In this document: positions 34,464-44,771 of the stretch, in pieces
Numbering within the stretch: the stretch's first letter is position 1
Layout: every line of letters starts with the position of its first letter
Origin: Treponema sp.
GTDB lineage: Bacteria > Spirochaetota > Spirochaetia > Treponematales > Treponemataceae
Assembly (NCBI GenBank): GCA_024681195.1
Contig: JAILBH010000131.1
Span: 1 to 51,985 of the forward strand
Length of the DNA stretch: 51,985 nt
Reading direction: 5' to 3'
Translations under genes and position numbers: made by a program
Notes under the pieces: generated by a model
What the model saw: the letters and a program-made list of their open reading frames with translations, nothing else
Told to the model about the DNA's origin: nothing
Database searches by the model: none

Positions 34464-37376
34464 TTGAATAAGAAGCGTTTGTTTTCATCAGTTTTTCTGT
34501 TTCTTCTTTTGTTACTGCCAGCCTATTCTAAACAGGGAAAACTGTGGGGAACAAAAGAGCTGCGGGTTACACAAACACAGTGGTTTGATATTATTTATGC
34601 AGAACAAAGTGAACCCACAGCAGCTTTGCTTTATGCTCACGCAGATGATATTTACAGTGAGCTTGCCGCTTCTTATGGTGTTGAACCTTCGTTCCGCATG
34701 CCGGTTGTAATTACCAGCGGTGTGGAACAGTTCAACGCTTATTTTTCATTTTTTCCATATAATCACATTGTAATTTATGACACTGCAGTAATTCCCGACC
34801 TTGCAGTTTTTTCAGAAACTCTTCTTTCTGTTTTTACCCATGAGCTTACCCATGTTTTAACTTATAATTTGCGCAGTCCGCTTTATACCAGTCTTTCAAA
34901 AGTTTTTGGAGACCCGTTTAATATGCATTATTTTACTATTACAAGCGGAATGGCAGAAGGAGCAACTCTCGCCTATGAAAGTTCAAAAGGGGAGGGTAGA
35001 CTTAACGATCCTTATGCCCTGCAGATGGTTCGTCAGGCAAAAATAGAAGGCAAGTTCCCTTCATATTCCGATGTAAAGGGCGCTTCAGACGCTTATCCTG
35101 CAAATTCCTTCTATTATTTTAATGGTTCTTTTGCACAGTACCTTCAACAGGAATATGGAATGCAAAAATATGCGGAATTCTGGTACCGCTGTGTAAATTT
35201 TAAAAACCTTTCGGTTGCAGGCGCCTTCAAAAAAGTCTATGGATTAAAGCTTTCAAAAGCCTGGAAAAATTTTGAAGACTCCGTTTATATTCCACAACTT
35301 TCCGGTTCTGCAAATATGAAAGAGTTTTATCTTAAAGGAGTAAATAATCAGGCCGGTTCCCGCTTTACCAATTTGTGTTATTCACCTCAGGGAATCTACT
35401 ATCTGGATATGAGCACTTCCTGCATTTATTTTATTCCAAAGGAACAGCTCCAATCCAACTCAACTGTTCATCCCAAAAAAGTTCTGGGCAAAGATTATAT
35501 AGATTCCATTACAGTTTCTGCCGACGGACGTTTTTTAACAGTAAGTTTTTATTCCTTCAGCGAGGCGCTCGACAAGCATAAAAGTGGAATCTACGATCTA
35601 CAGAAAAAAAAATGGATTCCGGTTAATCAGACAAATATTGTAAACCCTTGTGTAATAAGTGATTCAGGGGAATATTATTTTGTTTACCAAAGCTATCAGG
35701 CTCAACGTTATTCCATCCAGATTCAAAAGCTGGACCTTAGCGCCCGCACCCCGTCTCTCAAACCGCACAGTTCCAAAGCTTTCAATAATTTTGAAGTTCC
35801 AACCGCTTTTACAGATCTTTCTGACGGCAACTTTGCTTTTATAAAACAGTCGGGACTTGATTTTTCAATCTGTGTTTCAAATTGCGATTTTTCTTCTATA
35901 TTAGAATACTCTCTCCCTGAATCTGGAATGAGGATTTCGGGGCTCAATATAACAGACAGCCTGGATGAGGATATAGTTCTTTCATTTTCATGGGCAACAA
36001 AACAAACCATGCCGCGTTTGGGTATTGTAAAAATAAACTTGGAACAGCAGGAACCTGGCGCACAGTTCCAGCTTTCATCTTTGAATTTTTCGGGCGGCGT
36101 ATATTCTCCTGTAGTTTTGGGAGACAGGCTTTTTTATTCAGGCGAATTTTATAAGGATTCAAGGTTCCTTACGGCTTTGGTGGCAGACTTTTGTTTGATT
36201 GGGGAGAGTGCGGGCACCAGCTCCAACGGCGCGGGCAGCGGCTCCAGCTCCAACCCGGCGGGCAACGGCTCCAACAGCGACACCAGATCCAACCCTCTCC
36301 CATACACCAGCTTCAACCCTTCCCCATATTTTTTTAAGGGCTTTCTTATTCCGGTTTCGCTTTTGCAGAACGACAATTCCATTTCCAACCGTGAATCAAA
36401 ATCCTACATGCTGCCGTTCGGTTTTACTTATTACGCTGCTTTACCATGGGATGCAACTGCCCTTATGCTTTCGGGTGGTTACGGCATAACTTCCAAATCT
36501 GGTGGCCTTGGACTTCAATATTCAAACGGAACCCATACTACCTTGTTTAATTATGCAATAAATTCTCTTGTAGAATTTGATCAGAAAGGCTTCCGCCAGG
36601 CAAATGGAAATCTTTCTGCTTCCACCGGCGTTGATTTTGGAAAAATTTCTTATGCAGGCCTTACCCTTGATCAGAATCTTTTGTATGGAAGAATTTCTCT
36701 TGCAGATAACACCTTTGTAAAATCCAAAACCTCTCTTTCTGCAACCTATACAAACCGTACAAAAACAGGCCCGGGCACCTATGAAAGGGGAGGAATGGCA
36801 CTTTCTGTTGTCCTCACTTATCTTTACGAAAAAGAGCTTGCTCCAAAACCCCGAAATATTTCTAATTTTGCAGACCTTGGCATTGGCTTAAACTTTTATA
36901 TACCAAAGTTAATACCGGTAACCTGCCGCGACAATTTTACTTATAATCTTCCAACAAAGTTAAATACCTCGGCCTTTACCTATGCAGATTCTGCCAGCGA
37001 TGTTTTTGTAGTACAGACTCATACAATTCTTTTTGGAGTTGATATACAAAAGGCAGTTCCTTTACTTTCCTGTCTTTATCTGAATGATTTAATTTTGACC
37101 CTGGATTATACTGGTTATGTAAACGTATGGGATCAGTCTGGAAGCGGAAAAAGCTTCCATATATTCTATCTGGATAAGTATTATTCCCTCATGAAAAACG
37201 GAAAAATGAATTATATAGACTATGCAACCGCCAGGCTTTCTATAGGCTTTACTCCAAACATAGGAAGTTTTGCAAGTTCTGCAGTCAGAAATAACTTTTA
37301 TCTGTCCTATTCCTTTGGAAAAAAGGAAAATTTGCCCAAAAAAGTCTTTAATCTTGGTCTAGAAGCTAAATTTTAG
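34464..37376 (+). CDS. Surface zinc-metallopeptidase-like protein with propeller and barrel-like C-terminus
   Basis: The 970-residue protein has a signal peptide (KKRLFSSVFLFLLLLLPAYS), then a gluzincin domain with HExxH at 126-130 (THELTHVL) and a downstream MAEGATLAYES offering the third Glu ligand. A beta-rich region with TolB-like repeats follows (about 290-590). A Ser/Gly/Asn/Pro linker in GC-rich DNA at about 580-620 precedes a strand-rich C-terminus with alternating aromatics ending LGLEAKF, typical of an outer-membrane barrel. It starts with TTG after TAGGAG. It may be an outer-membrane protease; the peptidase assignment rests on the motif. Confidence 0.7.
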   Translation: MNKKRLFSSVFLFLLLLLPAYSKQGKLWGTKELRVTQTQWFDIIYAEQSEPTAALLYAHADDIYSELAASYGVEPSFRMPVVITSGVEQFNAYFSFFPYNHIVIYDTAVIPDLAVFSETLLSVFTHELTHVLTYNLRSPLYTSLSKVFGDPFNMHYFTITSGMAEGATLAYESSKGEGRLNDPYALQMVRQAKIEGKFPSYSDVKGASDAYPANSFYYFNGSFAQYLQQEYGMQKYAEFWYRCVNFKNLSVAGAFKKVYGLKLSKAWKNFEDSVYIPQLSGSANMKEFYLKGVNNQAGSRFTNLCYSPQGIYYLDMSTSCIYFIPKEQLQSNSTVHPKKVLGKDYIDSITVSADGRFLTVSFYSFSEALDKHKSGIYDLQKKKWIPVNQTNIVNPCVISDSGEYYFVYQSYQAQRYSIQIQKLDLSARTPSLKPHSSKAFNNFEVPTAFTDLSDGNFAFIKQSGLDFSICVSNCDFSSILEYSLPESGMRISGLNITDSLDEDIVLSFSWATKQTMPRLGIVKINLEQQEPGAQFQLSSLNFSGGVYSPVVLGDRLFYSGEFYKDSRFLTALVADFCLIGESAGTSSNGAGSGSSSNPAGNGSNSDTRSNPLPYTSFNPSPYFFKGFLIPVSLLQNDNSISNRESKSYMLPFGFTYYAALPWDATALMLSGGYGITSKSGGLGLQYSNGTHTTLFNYAINSLVEFDQKGFRQANGNLSASTGVDFGKISYAGLTLDQNLLYGRISLADNTFVKSKTSLSATYTNRTKTGPGTYERGGMALSVVLTYLYEKELAPKPRNISNFADLGIGLNFYIPKLIPVTCRDNFTYNLPTKLNTSAFTYADSASDVFVVQTHTILFGVDIQKAVPLLSCLYLNDLILTLDYTGYVNVWDQSGSGKSFHIFYLDKYYSLMKNGKMNYIDYATARLSIGFTPNIGSFASSAVRNNFYLSYSFGKKENLPKKVFNLGLEAKF

Positions 37377-37444
37377 GAATTTTTTTTGCTTTTCTTTAAA
37401 AACTGTTATAAACTATTTAGATGCAGGTATAACTCTATTTTAAC

Positions 37445-37472
37445 TAGAGAATTCTACAATGTATGCCGATAA
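37445..37472 (+). promoter_or_regulatory. Sigma-28-like promoter of the Ig-repeat/OM/HD-GYP cassette
   Basis: GCCGATAA (37465-37472) is an exact match to the FliA -10 consensus; TAGA (37445-37448), one base off TAAA, lies 16 bases upstream, the same spacing as at flaB. Transcription would start near 37479, leaving a 44-base leader with AAGGAG. This links the following three genes to the motility regulon by inference. Confidence 0.6.
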
Positions 37473-37522
37473 TTGAAAAGATAAACTATAATTATTTTTT
37501 CAATACAAGGAGTTCAAAAAAA

Positions 37523-40500
37523 ATGAGAAAAGTAAAAAGTTTATTTGTATTATGCTTACTATGTCTTTCAGCCGCATTGTCATTTGCCCATGGAAAGGGT
37601 GATATCGAAGAAATCGATGTAGATAATGTAAACAGCTGGAAAGAATCATTCGATCTGGAAGGGAAGACTCAAAAAAAAGCGGTAAAGTACAATATTGTCA
37701 TTACTGCAACCGACCTTGGTGGTAACGAGCACGTAGAAGGCCCGTATAACCTTTATGTAGATCCGGAGTCGGACCGTCCTGTTTGTGGTATTACCAACCC
37801 GTATACCAACATGCGCGTTGTAGGTAATCTTAACATTGTCGGTACCTGTGTGGACGATGATGGTGTATCCAAGGTTGAACTCCTCCTTGACGAAGGTACC
37901 GAAAATGAGCAGCTTGTAATAGCAGAAGGAAAAGAATTCTGGTCTTATTATCTTGATACAAACAACCTCGAAGAAGGTCCACATACAATCAAAGTAATCG
38001 GTTATGATATTAATGAAGAACCGGTAGTCAGCAAGCCTGTTGTATTAACCTGGCAGCTCGACCGTAAGCAGCCTCTTACAGCTGTAGAAAACATTGGTAT
38101 GGGACAGCTTGTTTCTGGAAACGTTAATTTTAAGGGAACCGTAATCGATGGTAACGGTATTAAAGAACTCTACTATTCTATTGATAGCGGAAAATTCTGG
38201 ATTCCTGTAAAGCTTTCTAAAACAAAGTCTATGGATACAGTAGAATTCTCGTTCTCTCTTGATACACGCAAGTTCCCGGACGGACCAAACGTATTGTGGT
38301 TTAAAGCTATAGATAACGCAACTTCTGAGGGAGCCTACGCTTTCCTCTATTATATTGATAATACTAAGCCTGATGTTCAGATTGTTTATCCTGGCGACGA
38401 CCCTGTAAACGGTAAATTTACAGTAGCCGGTTTTGCTAAGGATGATGTTGGTGTAACAAACTTAAGCTGGACCTTTGGCGACAAGAGCGGGGAATTTGAA
38501 CTCATCCCTGGTAACCCATACTGGGCACTTACTCTTGATACAATCGGTGCAAAAGACAAGGCAATTAAATTCTCTGTAAAAGCAATTGACCGTGCAAACA
38601 ACGTTGTAGAAGTAACAAAGAACATTGCCCTTAATCAGGAAAACGACAAGCCTCTTATTTCTATTGCAGATCCTGCAGATGGAACAATTTTTGCCGGCGA
38701 CGAAACTCCTGTTTTTGTACGCGGTTTTACAACTGATGATGACAGCGTTAAATCTGTAAAGATTCAGCTCGATGGAAACGAACCAATCATTCAGGATACA
38801 AAGGGTTCTTACTATTATGAATTCTGCAAGGCATCAGAGCTTTCTGCCGGAAACCATAAAATTACTGTAACAGGTATAGATGAAAACGATGTAGAAGGAA
38901 ACCCTGTTTCTGTTCTGATTGTTTCAAAAGGTGCAGCTCCATCCTTTGCCCAGGCTGTTGTAAGCGCCGGAAAAGAAACTGTAGAATTTGTAAACGGAAT
39001 GGAAATCCATCCGGAAGCAGGAAAAACCTTCTCTGTAACTGCATCTTCTCCTCTTGGAATTAATGCAGTTCATATCGAAGTAGCAGGTCAGGAGCCACAG
39101 GACATTACACTCAAGAGTGTTGGTTCTTATACAATTTCTGTTCCTGTAACATCGGGCTTTGCAAAAGGTCTTGTTCCTGTAACAATAACCGTAACAGATT
39201 CTATTGAAAGAGTTTCTGAATACAAGGCTTTGTTCTATGTAACAAATACAGCCGGTGTAACAGTAGAAGATCCAATCATCGTATTTGACGACAGCACAGT
39301 TGCCGAAGACGGCTCAATCATAAACAATTTTGAATTCCCTGCAACAGGCTATCTTATTGGAGCAAAAGCCGCCAAAGTTCAGCTTGTTCCGGATACTCCA
39401 TTTGCCAAGGCAGAACTCAACGGCAACCAGATTAAGCTGGTACCGGGAAACGCAATCGGCGGTTCTGCTCCTGTAGTTGTACGCGTTACAACAGATAAGG
39501 GCAAGGTTGTAGAATCACGTCCTCTTATTTTTAAGAATGATACAGTTCTTCCAAATCTCTTTATCAATAATTATGACAGCACAAGAGCCATCCCGGCTCA
39601 CCAGAATCTTGTTGAACTTACAGGTTCTGTAAAATGCGAAACTGGAGTAGGGGGACTCAAGTACAGAATTCTTGGTGTGGAAGCCACTTTGGATAAGACA
39701 GGCGTTATTTCAAAAGTAACACCTCTTCCTGTTCAGGACAACTTTACACCAATCGAAGTTGGAAAAGATGGAAACTTCTCTCTTAGCATTGGAACTTATT
39801 CCTTTGCAGACGGAATGTATATAGTAGAAATTATTGCCGAAAGTGCCGGCGGTAACCAGGCAGCAAAGGCTGTTGCCCTCAACTGTCTGCCAGAGCTTGA
39901 AGAAGTAAACGGCAAGCTTCCGGTTGCAAAACCACAGGTTATCAGCTGGATCGACGCTTTTGATGTTTACGCAGTTGCAACCTATCAGGGTTATCTTGAT
40001 GCAGAGTATCAGGCTTTTGCACGCGCCGACATGACAGAAGGTGCTAATGCATTAAGCTTTAGCTGTGCAATACCGGACAAGTCTCCAGTTGCTTCTAAAT
40101 ACACTGCACAAAAAGATCCAACTCTTGCAGCTTACTTTGTAAAGGTTGATGACATGGAATACTACAGCGGTATGCCTGTTGTTCTTCCATACGGTGTAGC
40201 AAAAGAACCAAAATATGCAACAATTTATATCGATACTGGTGCTGTAGTAAGCGCTGTAAACTACGAAATTACAGGAGAAGATGTTCCTGGTGGAGACCAG
40301 AAGCAGACTAGTTCAGTTAAACTTGGCAAGCCTGAAGGTACAAGATGGACTGTAGACATTCCTTTGAACAATCTTCCGGCCCGCATTAATAAAATTAACG
40401 TAACTATTAAAGCCGGTTCCCTCTCTCAGACTCTTACAGGTTCTATCAAGGTTATTCGCGACACTTCTGTAGAAGTTACCGATGACGAAGAAAGAATCTA

Positions 40501-43500
40501 CGGTTATGCAGGAGTTGGAACAGTGTTCGACACCCAGGATTCTAACTGGGTTCTTCTTGACGGCTCTAAATATGTATTCTACGCAAATGTAACAGGTCCA
40601 ATCCGCGCAGAGCTTACAGGTGGTGCAGACGGACTGGAGATTCAGACAGAAGGTAAGTTTATAACTCTGGCTGCAACCAAAGATGGAACCTATAAGAATG
40701 TTGTTCTTAAGGTAACAGACCGCTTTGGCGATGTTTATCAGATCCAGCCAATGAACTTCCTTGCAGACTCAGAAAAGCCTGTTCTTAATTTGCAGACTCC
40801 AGAGCTTCACCAGTGGCTCGACAACAACCTTAACATTAGCGGTACAATTGCAGATTCCCTTGGTGTACGCAAGGCAGAATACTCTCTTGATAGCGGAGAA
40901 ACCTGGAACGAAATTCTTCTTAAGGGCGACGCCAAAAAGCTTGGTGTAACCTTCAATGAAAACGTAAATATTACAAGCATGGAAGACGGTCTTGTTAAAC
41001 TTGATCTTCGTGCTTACGACAATGCAGGTCACGTTACAACAGTAAATACTGCCGCATTTAAAGATGTTACTCCTCCAGAAGTTACTGTAGTAGAACCTCT
41101 TTCAATCGATATTGTAAACGGTGAAACCCTCCTTGTATTTGATGTAAAAGATAACGGTTGGTTCAACAGTGTAGAATATCTTATGATTGGACAGGGTAAG
41201 CGTAACGAAAAACGCAACGTAATCCCAATTGAACCTCTTGTAAATACAGTAGTTGGTACCGAAGAACAGCCAATTGACGAAATCATGCAGTTTATCTTTA
41301 AGGATGATGCAGGAAACGCCACAACAATCGAAGGCTGGGACTTTACAATTGATAATCAGTCAGACCTTCCTGTTGCCGAAATCCACGTTCCGGATGAGCT
41401 TCAGGTTCTTACCCGTGACTTCACAATTTCTGGTGTAGTTTACGATGATGATGGTCCTTCAACAATCTGGTATAAGATTGATAACAACGAATACGTTTCT
41501 ATGCCGGAACCTGGAACAAGCTTCTCAATTGAAGTTCCAATTTCTACAATGACAGATAACGAACACGTAATTTCGGTTTATGCAGTTGACGTAAACGGTG
41601 TAAAGGGTGAAGTAGCAGAACGCACCTTCAGAATCTCTCTTGAAGAGCCAAAGGGTGCCGTAGAAGAACCAACAATCGATACCTCTGTACGCGAAGTAAT
41701 CACAATTTCGGGTGTTGCAAGCGATAAGAACGGTATCCAGAAGGTAGAACTTTCTCTTGATAACGGTAACAGCTACAACGATGCAACCGGTACAGAAAAC
41801 TGGTCATACAAAGTAGACACTCGTGCAATTCCTGGTGGAACACAGGTAGTCTTCCTCCGCATTACAGATAATTATGGAATCAGAGGCTTGTATTCAAGCT
41901 TGATAAACATTGATAACGAAGCTCCGGATATTTCTCTTGAGCTCCCGCTTGATGACTCAACTTCTACAGGACAGCTCTTCTTCTCTGGTTATGCATTCGA
42001 TAACGTAGAGATTTCTGATCTGTATATTACAATCAGAAACATGGAAAAAACTTCCGAGGCTATAAAGCGTACAATCCCAATCAATAACATCATTGGTGAA
42101 GTTCTTGATATTTCAGATCTCCAGAACGGCTTCTATAACGTTGAACTTTCCGGAGAAGATAAAGCCGGAAACAGAACAAACGTAAGCCGCAACATCCATC
42201 TTGATAAGTCTAAGCCTCCTGTAACAGTAGATGTCCTTTATCCTTTGAACGGTGAACACAAGAACGGCTGCTTCAATATTTATGGACAGGCCGCTTCAAA
42301 CGTAGCCGAAAGCATTTCTTCTCTTAAGCTGTACGTAGACGGAAAATTTGTAAAAGAAACAGTTCTTTCTGAATCTGGCTTCTTCAAGTTCGAAATCACC
42401 CCAGCCAGCGAAGTAAATACAGGTGAGCTCGACGAAGAAGGAAACCCAATTAAGACAATCGTTTCTGATATGACAGATGGACTCCATGCATACTATGTAG
42501 AAGCCCAGCTCGAAGACGGAAGACACGTTTCTTCTATTACACAGACAATTACTTACAGCTCAGTTGGTCCATGGATTACACTCGACAACTTTACTTACGG
42601 TGACTTTGCCATGAACCGTCCATACCTCAAGGGAACAGCAGGTTACAGCCGCGATCCGGAAGAGGTAATTGCAGCCAAAGCAAAAGACGCTTCAAAAGAA
42701 TTCAAGGATGCCGTAGCTGCCAAGTCAGTTGCAAAGGTTGAATTGAGCTTTGATAACGGTAAAACCTTCGAAGAGCTTTCTACAAAAGAAAAGTGGCTCT
42801 ATCGTGTAGAAAATACAGACTGGACAGAAGGTTACCACTTCCTGCTTATCCGTGCCACAATGAAGAACGGCGAAGTTGCAATTGAACGTACAATTGTTCA
42901 GATTGATAACACAGCTCCAACAGTTAAGCTCATTGCTCCGGGTAACGGTGGCCGCTACAACCAGGCCCTCGAAGTTTCCGGACTTTCAAGAGATGAAGTT
43001 GGACTCGAAAAAGTTCACGTAGCTCTTCGTAAGGGTGATAAGGCTTCTTATGAAGTTCCATCATTCATCCAGGGTCTTTACGTAGACTTCCACTTCTGGG
43101 GTGCTTCTTTGTACGAAGTAGGCGCAGGTCTTACCTTCTTTGATGACAACGTTAAGCTCCAGTTTGTATTTGGTCAGTATACACAGGAACAGCGAGATGC
43201 TGTAAACGCCTTCCTCAAAAAAGAAATTACACCACTGCGTTACGGTGGAAACATCTTTGGTGGTAAGCTGCTTGCAAACATCTCTACAATTCCATTCAGC
43301 TTCTTCCTGGGACACGACTTTGACTGGTTGTCTGCAAGTATTGCCGTAGGTGCTCAGTTCAACTACTTCTCTATTACAAACAGTGGTAAGGGACAAATCC
43401 TTTCTGCAGTACTTGGTCAGCTTGAGTTCCCAAGAGTTCATATCAACGAAGTTAAGGCATTCAGTACATTCTCTATGTACTACGAATTCTCATTATGGTT

Positions 43501-43582
43501 CATCCCTTCAGACGTTGCGGGTGATAATATTAAGAAACTTATTCCACAAGGCTCACTTGGTCTTCGTGTGAATATATTCTAA
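37523..43582 (+). CDS. Giant Ig-like repeat outer-envelope protein with C-terminal beta-barrel-like module
   Basis: The 2019-residue protein has a signal peptide (RKVKSLFVLCLLCLSAALSFA) and well over a dozen Ig-like repeats of about 90-100 residues. Each repeat has a D-G/D-V-x-x-V-E-x-S-L-D-x-G pattern, for example GIKELYYSIDSGKFW, GVRKAEYSLDSGETW, GIQKVELSLDNGNSY and SVAKVELSFDNGKTF. The last 170 residues are rich in aromatic beta strands and end in LGLRVNIF, like an outer-membrane barrel with a terminal Phe. This suggests a long periplasmic or surface rod anchored in the outer membrane. ATG 37523 follows AAGGAG; the frame opens 60 bases earlier, across the promoter. Confidence 0.8.
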   Translation: MRKVKSLFVLCLLCLSAALSFAHGKGDIEEIDVDNVNSWKESFDLEGKTQKKAVKYNIVITATDLGGNEHVEGPYNLYVDPESDRPVCGITNPYTNMRVVGNLNIVGTCVDDDGVSKVELLLDEGTENEQLVIAEGKEFWSYYLDTNNLEEGPHTIKVIGYDINEEPVVSKPVVLTWQLDRKQPLTAVENIGMGQLVSGNVNFKGTVIDGNGIKELYYSIDSGKFWIPVKLSKTKSMDTVEFSFSLDTRKFPDGPNVLWFKAIDNATSEGAYAFLYYIDNTKPDVQIVYPGDDPVNGKFTVAGFAKDDVGVTNLSWTFGDKSGEFELIPGNPYWALTLDTIGAKDKAIKFSVKAIDRANNVVEVTKNIALNQENDKPLISIADPADGTIFAGDETPVFVRGFTTDDDSVKSVKIQLDGNEPIIQDTKGSYYYEFCKASELSAGNHKITVTGIDENDVEGNPVSVLIVSKGAAPSFAQAVVSAGKETVEFVNGMEIHPEAGKTFSVTASSPLGINAVHIEVAGQEPQDITLKSVGSYTISVPVTSGFAKGLVPVTITVTDSIERVSEYKALFYVTNTAGVTVEDPIIVFDDSTVAEDGSIINNFEFPATGYLIGAKAAKVQLVPDTPFAKAELNGNQIKLVPGNAIGGSAPVVVRVTTDKGKVVESRPLIFKNDTVLPNLFINNYDSTRAIPAHQNLVELTGSVKCETGVGGLKYRILGVEATLDKTGVISKVTPLPVQDNFTPIEVGKDGNFSLSIGTYSFADGMYIVEIIAESAGGNQAAKAVALNCLPELEEVNGKLPVAKPQVISWIDAFDVYAVATYQGYLDAEYQAFARADMTEGANALSFSCAIPDKSPVASKYTAQKDPTLAAYFVKVDDMEYYSGMPVVLPYGVAKEPKYATIYIDTGAVVSAVNYEITGEDVPGGDQKQTSSVKLGKPEGTRWTVDIPLNNLPARINKINVTIKAGSLSQTLTGSIKVIRDTSVEVTDDEERIYGYAGVGTVFDTQDSNWVLLDGSKYVFYANVTGPIRAELTGGADGLEIQTEGKFITLAATKDGTYKNVVLKVTDRFGDVYQIQPMNFLADSEKPVLNLQTPELHQWLDNNLNISGTIADSLGVRKAEYSLDSGETWNEILLKGDAKKLGVTFNENVNITSMEDGLVKLDLRAYDNAGHVTTVNTAAFKDVTPPEVTVVEPLSIDIVNGETLLVFDVKDNGWFNSVEYLMIGQGKRNEKRNVIPIEPLVNTVVGTEEQPIDEIMQFIFKDDAGNATTIEGWDFTIDNQSDLPVAEIHVPDELQVLTRDFTISGVVYDDDGPSTIWYKIDNNEYVSMPEPGTSFSIEVPISTMTDNEHVISVYAVDVNGVKGEVAERTFRISLEEPKGAVEEPTIDTSVREVITISGVASDKNGIQKVELSLDNGNSYNDATGTENWSYKVDTRAIPGGTQVVFLRITDNYGIRGLYSSLINIDNEAPDISLELPLDDSTSTGQLFFSGYAFDNVEISDLYITIRNMEKTSEAIKRTIPINNIIGEVLDISDLQNGFYNVELSGEDKAGNRTNVSRNIHLDKSKPPVTVDVLYPLNGEHKNGCFNIYGQAASNVAESISSLKLYVDGKFVKETVLSESGFFKFEITPASEVNTGELDEEGNPIKTIVSDMTDGLHAYYVEAQLEDGRHVSSITQTITYSSVGPWITLDNFTYGDFAMNRPYLKGTAGYSRDPEEVIAAKAKDASKEFKDAVAAKSVAKVELSFDNGKTFEELSTKEKWLYRVENTDWTEGYHFLLIRATMKNGEVAIERTIVQIDNTAPTVKLIAPGNGGRYNQALEVSGLSRDEVGLEKVHVALRKGDKASYEVPSFIQGLYVDFHFWGASLYEVGAGLTFFDDNVKLQFVFGQYTQEQRDAVNAFLKKEITPLRYGGNIFGGKLLANISTIPFSFFLGHDFDWLSASIAVGAQFNYFSITNSGKGQILSAVLGQLEFPRVHINEVKAFSTFSMYYEFSLWFIPSDVAGDNIKKLIPQGSLGLRVNIF

Positions 43583-43613
43583 GGATCAGGAATGTGAAGA
43601 ACTGAGGTAACTT

Positions 43614-44771
43614 ATGGTGTACAAAAAGCGAGTCAAAACATTCTTACTTGGACTTCTCTTTTTTCTGCTTGCAGGAACTGCATTCTCGGTAGAAGAATAT
43701 GTAAGCAAGGTCTATAAGGAAATTGATGTAATTTTCGTAAAAAAAGCAGAGAAGGAGCTTGAAAACATTCTTCGTGAAAACGTTGAAGACAAGTACTACT
43801 ATCTGATGGAAAATTATACAAAGAAAAAGGTACGTCGTCTTATTATCGATAATGAATATGAATTTGCCATGACAGCAATTTATATCATCATAGATAACAA
43901 CATAGACGGAGACTTTGAAGATGAGGATGCTGTAGATCTTTATGCTGCAATTGCCGAAGCTTACGAAATTCAGCAGGCTTACGAAGAAGAGCAGGAAAGA
44001 AAGGCTATAGCAGAAGCTGCCAAAAAAGAAGCCGAAAAAGAAAAGATTCGTACTTCTGTAGAAAAAGAATACAATGTAACAACTACCTCCGAAGGAAAAA
44101 CCGTTTATGTTTCTGCCCGTGATGAACGCACCCAGGACTATAAATGGAATATTAAATTTGGAATGATAGACTTTGGTGTTACAAGCTCTAAAAACCTGCC
44201 TCACCCGGTAATGGGCGAAGGTATTTCTATTGACGCTTCTTATGAATATACAATTCCAAAAACTCTTGTTCTTGGCGGCGACGTATTCTTTGACTTTAAG
44301 TTCATGCAGTTCAACAGCGGTCCTATGAGCTTTAACTTTGAGATTGCTCCAAAGATTGCCTTCCCGGCTCTTTCTTCAAATCTGTTCCTTCGCATAGGCT
44401 TTAGCGATCTTGGAGTTCTTAAAAATAAAGATGCAACAATTCTTGCCAGAAACAAGAATCTTGCCGATATTCAAAATGGGCTTTATGGCTCTGTCGTAAG
44501 CCCGTTAGTTGGTATTCAGTTTGATAATTTAAAAGTTGGAAAAGCAAGCCTGACCTTTGATGCAAATTATCTGCTTTCTGGTGTGATTACAGGTGATTAT
44601 CAGGCATTAAGCTTTAAGGGCTATATGGCAATTCCATTTGCAGAACTGGAACAGGTTAAGCTTGTATTTAATATAGGAGCAAGAGATACACTTCTTATAT
44701 TAAAGCAGGGTGGAGTAGAGAATCATCTTAGCGCTATCTTAGGATTTGGAGTGGAAAATGTTATCAGGTAA
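43614..44771 (+). CDS. Outer-membrane-like protein with N-terminal helical/coiled-coil segment
   Basis: Not recognised as a named family. The 385-residue protein has a signal peptide ending AGTAFS near residue 25, an acidic helical region to about 115, a Glu/Lys/Ala coiled coil (about 118-150, EEEQERKAIAEAAKKEAEKEK) and a beta-strand-rich half (about 175-385) typical of a small outer-membrane barrel, with repeated gly-aromatic strands. GAGGTAAC precedes the ATG. It lies 31 bases after the Ig-repeat gene and overlaps the HD-GYP gene by 14 bases, so the three form one unit. Confidence 0.7.
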   Translation: MVYKKRVKTFLLGLLFFLLAGTAFSVEEYVSKVYKEIDVIFVKKAEKELENILRENVEDKYYYLMENYTKKKVRRLIIDNEYEFAMTAIYIIIDNNIDGDFEDEDAVDLYAAIAEAYEIQQAYEEEQERKAIAEAAKKEAEKEKIRTSVEKEYNVTTTSEGKTVYVSARDERTQDYKWNIKFGMIDFGVTSSKNLPHPVMGEGISIDASYEYTIPKTLVLGGDVFFDFKFMQFNSGPMSFNFEIAPKIAFPALSSNLFLRIGFSDLGVLKNKDATILARNKNLADIQNGLYGSVVSPLVGIQFDNLKVGKASLTFDANYLLSGVITGDYQALSFKGYMAIPFAELEQVKLVFNIGARDTLLILKQGGVENHLSAILGFGVENVIR

